Origin: an uncultured Bacteroides sp.
Lineage (GTDB): Bacteria > Bacteroidota > Bacteroidia > Bacteroidales > Bacteroidaceae
Direction: 5' to 3'
Assembly: GCF_958445495.1 (NCBI RefSeq)
Contig: NZ_CAUCSQ010000016.1
Coordinates: forward strand, 1-64,000
DNA length: 64,000 nt
Each line of letters starts with the position of its first letter. The first letter of the stretch is position 1. Below the pieces are notes generated by a model. That model was given only the letters and a program-made list of their open reading frames with translations. It was not told the origin of the DNA and searched no databases. Position numbers and translations under genes: made by a program. Shown here piece by piece: positions 8,094-16,593 of the stretch.

Positions 8094-9446
8094 ATGAAGA
8101 AATTTGTATTACTGGCGTTTGCATTGAATGTTTCGTTGGGGGTGATGGCGCAGTTCACTTCAACGGATACGTTGAAGTATCGTATCAGCCTGAAAGATAA
8201 GGCTGCTACGGAATATTCCTTACGTAAGCCGGAAAAGTTTTTATCGAGAAAATCTATTGAAAGGAGAAAGAAGCAGGGGTTGGCGATAGATTCGACTGAC
8301 TTGCCGGTGTGTAGAAAGTATGTGGATGCGATAAGGAAGAAGGGGGCTCATGTGCTGGTTACCGGGAAGTGGGATAATTTTGTTACGGTTTCTTGTAATG
8401 ACAGCACCATCATAGATGAAATAGCACGTTTGCCTTTTGTACGTTCGACGGAGAGAGTCTGGAAAGGGATAGTGGAAAAGTCTGCCAGGAGAGATTCGTT
8501 GGTTAATAAGCCGTTGCGTACGGATAGCCTTTATGGGCCTGCAATTGCCCAGATAGAGATGAGCCGGGCAAATCTTCTCCACGATGCGGGGTTTAAGGGG
8601 CAGGGGATGACGATTGCAGTCATTGACGCCGGTTTTCATAATGCGGACAGGATTGAGGCTATGAAAAATATCAAAATCCTGGGAACACGTGACTTTGTAA
8701 ATCCTGAGGCGGATATTTATGCGGAAAGCAGTCATGGCATGTCTGTTCTTTCTTGTATGGCGATGAACCAGCCGAATGTGATGGTGGGTACGGCTCCTGA
8801 GGCTTCTTATTGGTTGTTGCGTAGTGAAGATGAATATTCGGAGAGTTTGGTGGAACAGGATTATTGGGCGGCGGCTATCGAGTTTGCCGATAGCGTGGGC
8901 GTTGATTTGGTGAACACGTCTTTGGGGTATTATTCTTTTGACGATTCGTCGAAGAATTATAGGTATCGCGATTTGGACGGGCATTATGCCTTGATGTCAC
9001 GCGAGGCGTCAAAAGCGGCGGATAAAGGGATGGTAGTCGTTTGCAGTGCCGGAAACTCCGGAAACGGTTCGTGGAAAAAGATTACTCCTCCGGCTGATGC
9101 GGAGCATGTGATTACGGTAGGCGCTGTGGATAAAACCGGTATTCTTGCTCCATTCTCTTCTGTCGGGAATACTGCTGACGGACGTGTTAAGCCGGATGTT
9201 GTCGCGGTAGGCTTGGAAGCGGATGTCATGGGGACGGACGGTAATCTCCGCCGGGCTAACGGGACGTCTTTTTCTTCTCCTGTCATGTGTGGCATGGTAG
9301 CTTGCTTATGGCAGGCTTGTCCGGAACTGACGGCTAAAGAGATTATCGAATTGGTGCGCCGGTCGGGGGATAGGGCTGATTTTCCCGATAATATATACGG
9401 GTATGGGATTCCGGATTTATGGAAAGCTTATACTACTACCCGTTGA
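8094..9446 (+). CDS. Secreted S8-family serine protease (subtilase)
   Basis: This is a 450-residue exported subtilisin-like protease. The signal peptide covers residues 1-20 (ending GVMAQ). A prodomain-like stretch runs to about 150 and contains the FLSRKSIERRKKQGL motif seen in Bacteroidetes subtilases. The catalytic triad is visible: Asp in TIAVIDAGF (about 177), His in SSHGMSV (about 214) and Ser in NGTSFSSPVM (about 391), with the oxyanion Asn in VCSAGNSGNG. It ends soon after the catalytic domain, with no Por-type sorting domain. Substrate unknown. It is followed closely by xseA and probably shares a transcript with mnmA. Confidence 0.92.
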   Translation: MKKFVLLAFALNVSLGVMAQFTSTDTLKYRISLKDKAATEYSLRKPEKFLSRKSIERRKKQGLAIDSTDLPVCRKYVDAIRKKGAHVLVTGKWDNFVTVSCNDSTIIDEIARLPFVRSTERVWKGIVEKSARRDSLVNKPLRTDSLYGPAIAQIEMSRANLLHDAGFKGQGMTIAVIDAGFHNADRIEAMKNIKILGTRDFVNPEADIYAESSHGMSVLSCMAMNQPNVMVGTAPEASYWLLRSEDEYSESLVEQDYWAAAIEFADSVGVDLVNTSLGYYSFDDSSKNYRYRDLDGHYALMSREASKAADKGMVVVCSAGNSGNGSWKKITPPADAEHVITVGAVDKTGILAPFSSVGNTADGRVKPDVVAVGLEADVMGTDGNLRRANGTSFSSPVMCGMVACLWQACPELTAKEIIELVRRSGDRADFPDNIYGYGIPDLWKAYTTTR

Positions 9447-9497
9447 CGTTTGACGTTTGGTGTTTGTTATTTACCGTTTAATTATTCATTGCCGATA

Positions 9498-10748
9498 ATG
9501 GACTCTCTTTCTCTTTTGGAGTTGAATGCGCTTGTGCGCCGCAGTCTGGAACAGTGTTTGCCTGATGAGTATTGGATACAGGCGGAGTTGAGCGATGTTC
9601 GTTCCAACTCGACCGGACATTGTTATCTGGAATTTGTGCAGAAGGATTCGCGCAGCAATCATCTTGTCGCTAAAGCGCGCGGAATGATTTGGAGCCATAT
9701 TTACCGTTTGCTGAAGTCTTACTTTGAGGAAACGACCGGACAGTTGTTTGCCGCCGGAATAAAGGTGCTGGTAAAAGTGACGGTGCAGTTTCACGAACTT
9801 TACGGATATAGCCTGACGGTGCTTGATATTGACCCTACATACACTTTGGGGGATATGGCGCGTCGCCGTCGTGAGATACTTTTGCAGTTGGAGGAGGAGG
9901 GGGTTCTGACTCTTAATAAGGAACTGGAGATGCCTCTGCTTCCTCAGCGCATAGCGGTCATTTCTTCTGCCACGGCAGCGGGATACGGTGATTTTTGCCA
10001 TCAGTTGCAGCATAATTCCGGAGGTTTCTTTTTCTATACGGAGCTTTTTCCGGCATTAATGCAGGGTAGCCAGGTGGAGGAATCCGTACTGGCCGCTTTG
10101 GACCGGATTAATGTCCGGGCCGATGAATTCGATGTGGTCGTTATTATCCGGGGGGGAGGGGCGACTTCCGATTTATCCGGTTTCGACACTTATTTGTTGG
10201 CTGCCGTCTGCGCACAGTTTCCGTTGCCTGTCATCACCGGTATCGGTCATGAGCGGGATGATACCGTACTTGATTCCGTGGCTCATACGCGCGTCAAGAC
10301 TCCTACGGCTGCCGCCGAATTGTTGATTCATCGGATGGAGGCGGCAGCGGAGCATTTGGAAGAATTGTCCGGCCGTTTCCGCCAGGGAGTCTATATGTTG
10401 CTTGAACGGGAACGGAAGAGGTTGCTTGCAACGCAGGCCCGGATTCCGGCGCTCGTCCACCGGAAGTTGTCAGATGCCAACCTTGCTTTGTTAACAGCAC
10501 GGAAGGACTTGTCGCAAGTGACGTTGGTTCTGCTGTCCCGCCATAGGCATCGGCTGGAGTTATTGCGACAGCGCATTACCGATGCTTCTCCTGAAAAATT
10601 GCTTAGCCGTGGATATAGTATCACTTTAAGAGACGGGAAGGTGGTGACCGATGCTGCTGCCTTGCGGCCGGGAGAGTTGCTGACTACCCGGTTGTTGAAA
10701 GGAGAGGTGCTGTCTGTCGTGCAGGATAAGCGGCATGGGTCGGATTGA
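9498..10748 (+). CDS. xseA: Exodeoxyribonuclease VII large subunit
   Basis: This is the catalytic subunit of ExoVII, which degrades single-stranded DNA from both ends. I place the start at ATG 9498 (MDSLSLLELNALVRRSLEQ), which begins with the normal OB-fold N-terminus; the frame is open 16 codons further up from 9450. The N-terminal OB domain includes DVRSNSTGHCYLEFVQKD. The catalytic part has AVISSATAAGYGDFCHQL, VVIIRGGGATSDLSGFD and ITGIGHERDDTVLDSVAHTRVKTPTAAAEL. The C-terminal helices end with SPEKLLSRGYSITLRDGKVV. At 416 residues it is of normal length. The small subunit follows 40 nt downstream. Confidence 0.95.
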   Translation: MDSLSLLELNALVRRSLEQCLPDEYWIQAELSDVRSNSTGHCYLEFVQKDSRSNHLVAKARGMIWSHIYRLLKSYFEETTGQLFAAGIKVLVKVTVQFHELYGYSLTVLDIDPTYTLGDMARRRREILLQLEEEGVLTLNKELEMPLLPQRIAVISSATAAGYGDFCHQLQHNSGGFFFYTELFPALMQGSQVEESVLAALDRINVRADEFDVVVIIRGGGATSDLSGFDTYLLAAVCAQFPLPVITGIGHERDDTVLDSVAHTRVKTPTAAAELLIHRMEAAAEHLEELSGRFRQGVYMLLERERKRLLATQARIPALVHRKLSDANLALLTARKDLSQVTLVLLSRHRHRLELLRQRITDASPEKLLSRGYSITLRDGKVVTDAAALRPGELLTTRLLKGEVLSVVQDKRHGSD

Positions 10749-10788
10749 ACGAGGAATATGGATTATTAACTATTAAACATATATTATT

Positions 10789-10998
10789 GTGGCAGCGAAA
10801 AAGATTACGTATTCTCAGGCGATGGAACGTCTTGAAAAGATTGTCCGCCAGATAGACAATAATGAATTGGATATCGACATTTTGAGAGAGAAAATAAAAG
10901 AAGCGAATGAAATTATCGCTTTTTGCGAGGATGAACTGACAAAAGCGGAGCAGGAGGTTGAAAAATTATTGCAAGAAAAGCTACAGTCTGAAGAATAA
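10789..10998 (+). CDS. xseB: Exodeoxyribonuclease VII small subunit
   Basis: This 69-residue subunit is required with XseA for ExoVII activity. The sequence is typical: ITYSQAMERLEKIVRQIDNN, then a helix ending EDELTKAEQEVEKLL. The start is a GTG at 10789, giving an N-terminus MAAKKITYSQ of the expected length; the first ATG (10822) would remove the conserved first helix turn, so GTG is preferred. Its position directly after xseA confirms the call. Confidence 0.93.
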   Translation: MAAKKITYSQAMERLEKIVRQIDNNELDIDILREKIKEANEIIAFCEDELTKAEQEVEKLLQEKLQSEE

Positions 10999-11049
10999 AA
11001 GTTATTTTTGCAATTCAATGCATGAGGAAATAAACTAATACATAACGAT

Positions 11050-12069
11050 ATGAAAGAAATAGACTGGGCGAATCTGTCGTTTGGATATATGAGGACAGAT
11101 TACAATGTGAGAATCAATTTCCGCGATGGCAAGTGGGGAGAACTGGAAGTGAGCAGTGAAGAATATCTTAACATTCACATGGCGGCTACATGTCTGCACT
11201 ATGGACAGGAGGCGTTTGAAGGTCTGAAGGCGTTTCGCGGGAAAGACGGCAAGGTCCGTATTTTCCGTTTGGAAGAGAATGCGGCGCGCCTGCAATCTAC
11301 CTGTCAGGGAATCTTGATGGCTGAACTTCCGACTGAACGTTTCAGGGAGGCTATTCTGAAAGTTGTGAAGTTGAATGAACGTTTTATTCCTCCTTATGAG
11401 ACCGGGGCGTCTCTTTATATCCGTCCGCTATTGATAGGAACAAGCGCCCAGGTCGGCGTACACCCGGCTGAGGAATATATGTTTGTGGTATTTGTGACTC
11501 CGGTAGGCCCGTATTTCAAAGGTGGTTTTTCTACCAATCCGTACGTGATTATCCGCGAGTTTGACCGTGCCGCTCCTCATGGGACGGGTATTTATAAAGT
11601 CGGCGGCAATTATGCAGCCAGTTTGCGTGCCAATAAGAAAGCGCATGACTTGGGATATTCCTGTGAATTCTATCTGGATGCAAAAGAGAAGAAGTATATA
11701 GATGAATGCGGCGCCGCCAATTTCTTCGGAATCAAGGATAATACGTATATTACTCCCAAATCGACTTCTATTCTGCCTTCTATTACCAATAAGAGTTTGA
11801 TGCAGTTGGCGGAAGACATGGGGCTCAAGGTGGAACGCCGTCCGATACCGGAAGAAGAACTGTCTACTTTTGAGGAAGCGGGCGCTTGCGGTACTGCTGC
11901 CGTTATCAGTCCGATTGAGCGTATTGACGATTTGGAAAACGGGAAGTCGTACGTTATCTCTAAGGACGGCAAACCGGGACCGGTTTGTACGAAGTTGTAT
12001 AATAAGTTACGCGGTATTCAGTATGGTGACGAGCCGGATGTATATGGTTGGGTGACGATTGTTGAATAA
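11050..12069 (+). CDS. ilvE: Branched-chain amino-acid aminotransferase
   Basis: This is a PLP enzyme of fold type IV that interconverts Leu/Ile/Val and their 2-oxo acids. At 339 residues it has the length of the long (type II) BCAT group. Diagnostic segments are CLHYGQEAFEGLKAFRG near the N-terminus, the PLP-lysine region GTGIYKVGGNYAAS, ECGAANFFGIKDN and EEAGACGTAAVISPI. It follows xseB by 51 nt but has no obvious functional link with it. An imperfect hairpin repeat lies between this gene and trmB. Confidence 0.95.
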   Translation: MKEIDWANLSFGYMRTDYNVRINFRDGKWGELEVSSEEYLNIHMAATCLHYGQEAFEGLKAFRGKDGKVRIFRLEENAARLQSTCQGILMAELPTERFREAILKVVKLNERFIPPYETGASLYIRPLLIGTSAQVGVHPAEEYMFVVFVTPVGPYFKGGFSTNPYVIIREFDRAAPHGTGIYKVGGNYAASLRANKKAHDLGYSCEFYLDAKEKKYIDECGAANFFGIKDNTYITPKSTSILPSITNKSLMQLAEDMGLKVERRPIPEEELSTFEEAGACGTAAVISPIERIDDLENGKSYVISKDGKPGPVCTKLYNKLRGIQYGDEPDVYGWVTIVE

Positions 12070-12082
12070 TAAAGGTGTTTTT

Positions 12083-12150
12083 CGGACGCGGATGACGCGG
12101 GTGGCAAGGATGGGAATGAAAGTCCGTGTTGTCCGTATCATCCGCGTCCG
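12083..12150. repeat. Imperfect inverted repeat between ilvE and trmB
   Basis: Arm 12083-12100 (cggacgcggatgacgcgg) pairs with 12133-12150 (ccgtatcatccgcgtccg) over 18 positions with one mismatch and one G-U pair, around a 32-nt loop. There is no T-tract, so it is unlike a simple terminator. It looks like a REP-type intergenic palindrome. Short open frames across it are explained by the repeat and are not called as genes. Confidence 0.65.
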
Positions 12151-12204
12151 GAATGTATTACGGGGAGTTATTCCTCTTTTCAGATACGAATTTATAGAGA
12201 TTGA

Positions 12205-12963
12205 ATGGGAAAAAATAAATTGGAAAAGTTTGCCGATATGGCGGGTTACCCGCATGTTTTCGAATATCCTTACTCGGCGGTGGACAACGTGCCTTTTGAG
12301 ATGAAAGGGAAATGGCATGAGGAGTTTTTTAAGAATAATCACCCGATTGTGCTTGAATTGGGTTGCGGGCGCGGTGAATATACCGTCGGCCTGGGCAGGA
12401 TGTTTCCCGAAAAGAATTTCATTGCGGTTGATATCAAAGGAGCCCGTATGTGGACGGGAGCGACGGAATCATTACGGGCGGGAATGAAAAATGTGGCGTT
12501 TTTGCGTACGAATATAGAAATCATCGACCGCTTTTTTTCCGAAGGTGAGGTGAGTGAAATCTGGCTGACTTTTTCTGACCCGCAAATGAAGAAGGTGACT
12601 AAACGGTTGACTTCGACTTATTTTATGGAACGGTATCGTAAATTTTTGCAACCGGACGGGCTCATTCATTTGAAAACAGACAGTAATTTTATGTTTACTT
12701 ACACGAAATGCATGGTGGAGGTAAACCGGCTTCCGGTTGAATTTATGACGGAAGATTTGTATCATTCGGGATTGGTGGACGACATTCTCGGAATCAAGAC
12801 TTATTATGAGCAACAATGGCTCGACCGTGGTTTAAATATCAAGTATATGAAATTTCGTCTTCCGCAGGAAGGGGAGTTGAGGGAGCCGGATGTGGAAATA
12901 GAGCTTGATTCGTATCGCAGCTATAACCGCAGTAAACGAAGCGGGTTGCAGACTGGTAAATGA
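12205..12963 (+). CDS. trmB: tRNA (guanine-N7-)-methyltransferase
   Basis: It methylates G46 in the tRNA variable loop using S-adenosylmethionine. The 252-residue protein has the SAM motif VLELGCGRGEYTVGL (about residues 49-63), the acidic strand NFIAVDIKGARMW, IWLTFSDPQMKKVTKRLTS, which stands where TrmB has its PDPWPKKRHxKRR motif (partly diverged), and HLKTDSNFMFTY. It has a C-terminal tail (residues 215-252) rich in Arg/Glu. The Mrp gene follows 50 nt downstream. Confidence 0.93.
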   Translation: MGKNKLEKFADMAGYPHVFEYPYSAVDNVPFEMKGKWHEEFFKNNHPIVLELGCGRGEYTVGLGRMFPEKNFIAVDIKGARMWTGATESLRAGMKNVAFLRTNIEIIDRFFSEGEVSEIWLTFSDPQMKKVTKRLTSTYFMERYRKFLQPDGLIHLKTDSNFMFTYTKCMVEVNRLPVEFMTEDLYHSGLVDDILGIKTYYEQQWLDRGLNIKYMKFRLPQEGELREPDVEIELDSYRSYNRSKRSGLQTGK

Positions 12964-13013
12964 TGATAATAACAACGTGGAGTTTTTGACCTTCACTTCA
13001 AGTATAATTAATT

Positions 13014-14114
13014 ATGACGCTTTATCCTAAATTAATATTGGATGCACTGGCTACGGTGCGTTATCCCGGTACGGGAAAGAATTTGGTAGAGGCGGAGATG
13101 GTGGCTGACAATCTCCGTATTGACGGTATGGCAGTTAGTTTTTCATTGATATTTGAGAAGCCGACCGATCCTTTTATGAAGTCGATGTTGAGGGCTGCCG
13201 AAACTGCTATTCATACTTATGTATCTCCTGATGTGCAGGTTACGATTACAACGGAGAGCAAACAGGCTGCCCGTCCTGAAGTGGGGAAATTGCTTCCGCA
13301 GGTAAAGAATATCGTAGGTATATCTTCTGGAAAGGGGGGAGTCGGCAAATCTACTGTTGCCGCTAATCTGGCGGTTGCTTTGGCTAAGCTGGGGTATAAG
13401 GTGGGGTTGCTTGATGCCGATATTTTCGGCCCTTCCATGCCGAAAATGTTTCAGGTGGAAGATGCACGTCCTTATGCGGAGCGTATCGACGGCCGCGATT
13501 TGATAATTCCTGTGGAGAAATATGGGGTGAAATTATTGTCTATCGGTTTTTTCGTTGATCCGGCTCAGGCTACATTATGGCGTGGGGGGATGGCGAGCAA
13601 TGCTTTGAAACAATTGATAGGTGACGCTTCTTGGGGAGAGCTCGATTATTTTCTGATTGACCTTCCTCCGGGGACAAGTGATATTCATCTGACTGTTGTG
13701 CAGACATTGGCTATGACGGGGGCGATTGTTGTCAGCACTCCTCAGGCTGTGGCGTTGGCAGATGCCCGTAAAGGGATTAATATGTTTACCAATGATAAGG
13801 TGAATGTTCCTATTCTCGGTTTGGTTGAGAATATGGCCTGGTTTACTCCTGCCGAACTTCCGGAAAATAAGTATTATCTTTTCGGCAAGGAAGGCGCTAA
13901 GAAGTTGGCGGAAGAAATGAATGTTCCTTTATTGGGACAGATTCCTATCGTGCAGAGTATTTGCGAGGGTGGGGATAATGGCACTCCTGTCGCATTGGAT
14001 GAAAATACCGTGACCGGACGTGCTTTCTTGTCATTGGCTGCAAGCGTTGTCCGTCAGGTGGACCGAAGGAATGTCGAATTGGCTCCGACGCAGATTGTGG
14101 AAACGCATAAATAA
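13014..14114 (+). CDS. Mrp/NBP35-type iron-sulfur carrier ATPase
   Basis: This is a P-loop scaffold/carrier for [4Fe-4S] clusters (ApbC/Mrp family). The 366-residue protein has an N-terminal MIP18 (DUF59) domain of about 80 residues, then the deviant Walker A GISSGKGGVGKSTVAANL (about residues 102-119), switch region LLDADIFGPSMPKMF, DLPPGTSDIHLT, and the late Mrp segment LGLVENMAWFTPAELPENKYYLFG. The CxxC cluster ligands found in many Mrp proteins are not visible in this last segment: WFTPAEL stands where others have a C-x-x-C pair. That is common in Bacteroidetes homologues but affects how firmly cluster binding can be inferred. A strong terminator follows. Confidence 0.9.
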   Translation: MTLYPKLILDALATVRYPGTGKNLVEAEMVADNLRIDGMAVSFSLIFEKPTDPFMKSMLRAAETAIHTYVSPDVQVTITTESKQAARPEVGKLLPQVKNIVGISSGKGGVGKSTVAANLAVALAKLGYKVGLLDADIFGPSMPKMFQVEDARPYAERIDGRDLIIPVEKYGVKLLSIGFFVDPAQATLWRGGMASNALKQLIGDASWGELDYFLIDLPPGTSDIHLTVVQTLAMTGAIVVSTPQAVALADARKGINMFTNDKVNVPILGLVENMAWFTPAELPENKYYLFGKEGAKKLAEEMNVPLLGQIPIVQSICEGGDNGTPVALDENTVTGRAFLSLAASVVRQVDRRNVELAPTQIVETHK

Positions 14115-14226
14115 GAGGAATCCGGACAAGACGGCTGTTATTTTGAGTGTTTTTTAAGATACCAAACAGGGAGGAGGTCAAAACTGAACACTCGAAAGTG
14201 GCGGATTTGTGATAGGTAAACATAGA

Positions 14227-14274
14227 AGGGCTGTATCAAACTTCATTTTTTTGAGTAATGATACGGCTCTTTTT
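14227..14274 (+). terminator. Rho-independent terminator after the mrp gene
   Basis: Arm agggctgtatca (14227-14238) pairs with tgatacggctct (14259-14270) with two non-Watson-Crick positions, followed by TTTT. It lies 112 nt downstream of the Mrp stop. Confidence 0.7.
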
Positions 14275-14370
14275 AGGGTTGACGAGGCATTGAGTTTCTT
14301 CAGATTAAAAGCCCAACCTTTTTCGAATTTGAGTTTTGACTCTTTATTTATAATTTGTAGGCTATGACAT

Positions 14371-14433
14371 AAAAATCTCCCCTTATTTTTGCCTTTATTC
14401 ATTCCATACAGGGCAAGAATAGGGGGATTTTTC
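14371..14433. terminator. Hairpin between convergent genes, probable bidirectional terminator
   Basis: Arm aaaaatctcccctta (from 14371) faces agggggattttt (14421-14432), with a small bulge. A/T runs on both outer sides fit termination in either direction. It sits 80 nt past the 3' end of the TlpA-like gene (minus strand). Confidence 0.55.
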
Positions 14434-14511
14434 CTTTTGAAGTTTCAATACGCAGGACTTTCAACTTTCAATTTTTATATGGGGACGACCTTTTCTTTTA
14501 TTATAGCCGTA

Positions 14512-16407
14512 TTATTTATCCAATGCTTCTGTCAGTTTCTTTTTTATGGTATCGGCTCCGGGGAAACCGGTCTGCTGATAAACTGTATTGCCTTTGCGGT
14601 CGATTATAAAATAAGTAGGTACTCCCTGAATATTGAATTTATCCGTCAGGTATTTCCATTGGTGGCTAGTCAGGCGGAAATGTTCTCCGTGGATATCAGG
14701 TATCATGTTTTTCCAGGTGTCTTTAGGAGAATTTTCTCCTGCAACGTATAGGTAGAGGATATCTTTATCTTTTAATTCTTCCTTCAACGGAATCATGGCT
14801 TTGTTAGCCGTCCTGCAAGGGCCGCACCAGGTTGCCCAGAAGTCTACTAACAGTACATGACCTTTAAATCTGGAAATGATGGCGGAGAAGAGTTCTTCGT
14901 TTCCGGCTTCGCCTATCTCGTTGATTTTGTATCCGGTTTTTTGTTTGTTCAGTTCTATTTTCTTGAGCAGTTTCTTGTTGAGTTCTGTCAGCATGTCTTT
15001 GTAGGCTGGTGAAGGTAGTGATTCGAGCTTTGCTATTTCTTGGGCGGTCAGCGGAGTGAAACCTTCAATGGAACGGTAACATCTGTGTGCTTCCATCATT
15101 TGGAACAGGATTCCCTGATTTGTTCCCAGATATTGTTCCATAAGTTCTTTCTGAGAACTGAATATTCCTGTCCCGTATGCATATTCCGGTGCATATAAGT
15201 CTGCCGGTGTGTTGAGGGCCAATTCCTTGAGTACATTGAAATAATTGTCGGGAAACTCAATTCGGGTATTCATGTAATATTCCTTTGCTTGTTCCTGGTT
15301 CATTTTCTGTTCAACGACATGCGCACGCTTTAAAATGTCTTTGCCCATAAGAAGTCCGATAGCTGTAGTTATGTCCGTATTGGCTTTCAGAATTTCTTTT
15401 GCAGCAGGGCTGAGAGACGTTTTTTCTATTTGTTTGCGGATGTCGTTCCGTTTTTCCATGAAGTAACCTTTTATTCCATTCAAGTCTTTTCCGATGACTT
15501 CGTCTACAATTTTTTTCGGGCTGTTAACCAGATTGGTTGGGATGGCATTATCCGCCAGTTCTTGTTGTAGCTCCGCCAGATAACCGCTGTAATAAGCCTT
15601 TTTACCATAAGGCTTATCGTCTTTTCGTAAATGTGATTGTTGCCGCGTACATTCGGCAGTATTAATAATGACCGAGCTTTCTTTACCCGGAGCTAATAAG
15701 CAAGGTATCTGGGCAAACGGGAAGACGAGTATCGCCGGTGTTACCGTAATGACGTCTGTTTGAACTTGAAAGGTTCCGTCTTCATTTATAGTTACTTCTT
15801 CGCTGAAATCCAGCCATCTGACCGGGTCGTTCAGTTGGAGTCTGCCCGACGCCGGCATGTCTTTTTTGAAGTCCAATACTTTTCCTGTCAGTATGGTTTT
15901 GCCATAGATGAGCTCCGGCGCAGGTAACTGGGCTTTCTTGTTAATCTTGTTGTTTATCGCATCTTCAGGTAGCGGGGATTTACGGAAACCTTTTTCGTTG
16001 AGCTGTATTCCCCATATCTTATATGCTCCGTCAAAGTCTCCTTCGGAGAAATCCAGGCTGGTAGCATCTTTCGGTATAGGGGGAAAGAGTAACTGAAACT
16101 CTGCTTCTCCGGATTCCGGCATCCAGAATTCTTTCTCCAGTGTTATGCCTATTCCTTTTCGAATGGGATAGAGTGTTCCGTTATTGTCTTTCAGGAAGCT
16201 TCCGGTTGCTATTTTTATCCAGTATTTGGGCCGGTAGAAGGCTTTCACGTATAGAGTAGTGGCTGTGTCGCTCATGACAATTTTATCTATTTCGATACTG
16301 TTGGAACTCCAGGCTAGAAAAGGAGGACGCTCGATAACTCTGTCTTTGGCTTGTACGGTGCAGACTGTGCAGAGTATCAAACCGACAATCCATGTGAATA
16401 TTTTCAT
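14512..16407 (-). CDS. TlpA-like thioredoxin-fold protein, exported
   Basis: This 631-residue periplasmic thiol-disulfide protein has a signal peptide at residues 1-20 (ending CTVQA). A long N-terminal half of beta-rich segments of unknown function (residues 21-300; the part around ILTGKVLDFKKDMPASGRL resembles DUF4369-type domains) is followed by a helical linker (300-490). The C-terminal thioredoxin domain has VLLVDFWATWCGPCRTANKA (about 515-535) and the cis-proline loop QGVPTYFII. The CxxC pair is intact. It lies downstream of the M56/BlaI pair and is read in the same direction, but 186 nt and a composite hairpin separate them. The partner to be reduced is unknown. Confidence 0.88.
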   Translation of the reverse strand: MKIFTWIVGLILCTVCTVQAKDRVIERPPFLAWSSNSIEIDKIVMSDTATTLYVKAFYRPKYWIKIATGSFLKDNNGTLYPIRKGIGITLEKEFWMPESGEAEFQLLFPPIPKDATSLDFSEGDFDGAYKIWGIQLNEKGFRKSPLPEDAINNKINKKAQLPAPELIYGKTILTGKVLDFKKDMPASGRLQLNDPVRWLDFSEEVTINEDGTFQVQTDVITVTPAILVFPFAQIPCLLAPGKESSVIINTAECTRQQSHLRKDDKPYGKKAYYSGYLAELQQELADNAIPTNLVNSPKKIVDEVIGKDLNGIKGYFMEKRNDIRKQIEKTSLSPAAKEILKANTDITTAIGLLMGKDILKRAHVVEQKMNQEQAKEYYMNTRIEFPDNYFNVLKELALNTPADLYAPEYAYGTGIFSSQKELMEQYLGTNQGILFQMMEAHRCYRSIEGFTPLTAQEIAKLESLPSPAYKDMLTELNKKLLKKIELNKQKTGYKINEIGEAGNEELFSAIISRFKGHVLLVDFWATWCGPCRTANKAMIPLKEELKDKDILYLYVAGENSPKDTWKNMIPDIHGEHFRLTSHQWKYLTDKFNIQGVPTYFIIDRKGNTVYQQTGFPGADTIKKKLTEALDK

Positions 16408-16429
16408 AAGAATAGTATTTTATTTCTAA

Positions 16430-16437
16430 CAAATATA
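16430..16437 (-). promoter_or_regulatory. Putative -7 element for the TlpA-like gene
   Basis: On the minus strand TATATTTG matches TAnnTTTG, 22 nt before the ATG. The -33 box is weak. Confidence 0.4.
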
Positions 16438-16507
16438 GGAATATTTTTGTAACTGACCTTATTGAAATAGAAAAAGAAATTTTTTGAATATTAATGAGGT
16501 TGGTGCT

Positions 16508-16587
16508 CATCCGCCGATGAAACAGGTTTTTCCACCGATGAGCGTCCTGTCTCTCCCCGGTAGGGAGAGTGGAGGTTCATCGGTGGA
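16508..16587. repeat. Composite inverted repeat downstream of the M56/TonB gene
   Basis: Outer arms tccaccgatga (16531-16541) and tcatcggtgga (16577-16587) are perfect 11-bp complements. They enclose a second perfect 7-bp hairpin, ctctccc (16551-16557) and gggagag (16563-16569). A third, diverged copy of the arm (catccgccgatgaa) begins at 16509. On the minus strand the structure is followed by A's, not T's, so it is not a standard terminator for the M56 gene. Confidence 0.65.
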
Positions 16588-16593
16588 TATGAT

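Larger units (their letters stand above)
14115..14511. other. Intergenic region between convergent mrp and TlpA-like genes
   Basis: There is no gene in these 397 nt. The stretch carries two hairpins: the mrp terminator at 14227-14274, and a second one at 14371-14433 where aaaaatctccccttatt faces gaatagggggattttt. The second probably terminates the leftward transcript from the TlpA-like gene or acts in both directions. Confidence 0.6.

Noticed and set aside
8241..8984. 247-codon minus-strand frame inside the subtilase gene
   Set aside because: His/Arg/Ile-rich shadow of the subtilase.
9447..9497. Tandem gacgttt words and an upstream extension of xseA to 9450
   Set aside because: The extension MTFGVCYLPF has no XseA similarity; the repeat is only two copies and too short to call.
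12059..12304. 81-codon plus-strand frame between ilvE and trmB
   Set aside because: It is built from the palindromic repeat (Arg/Val/Met-rich) and overlaps the trmB start.
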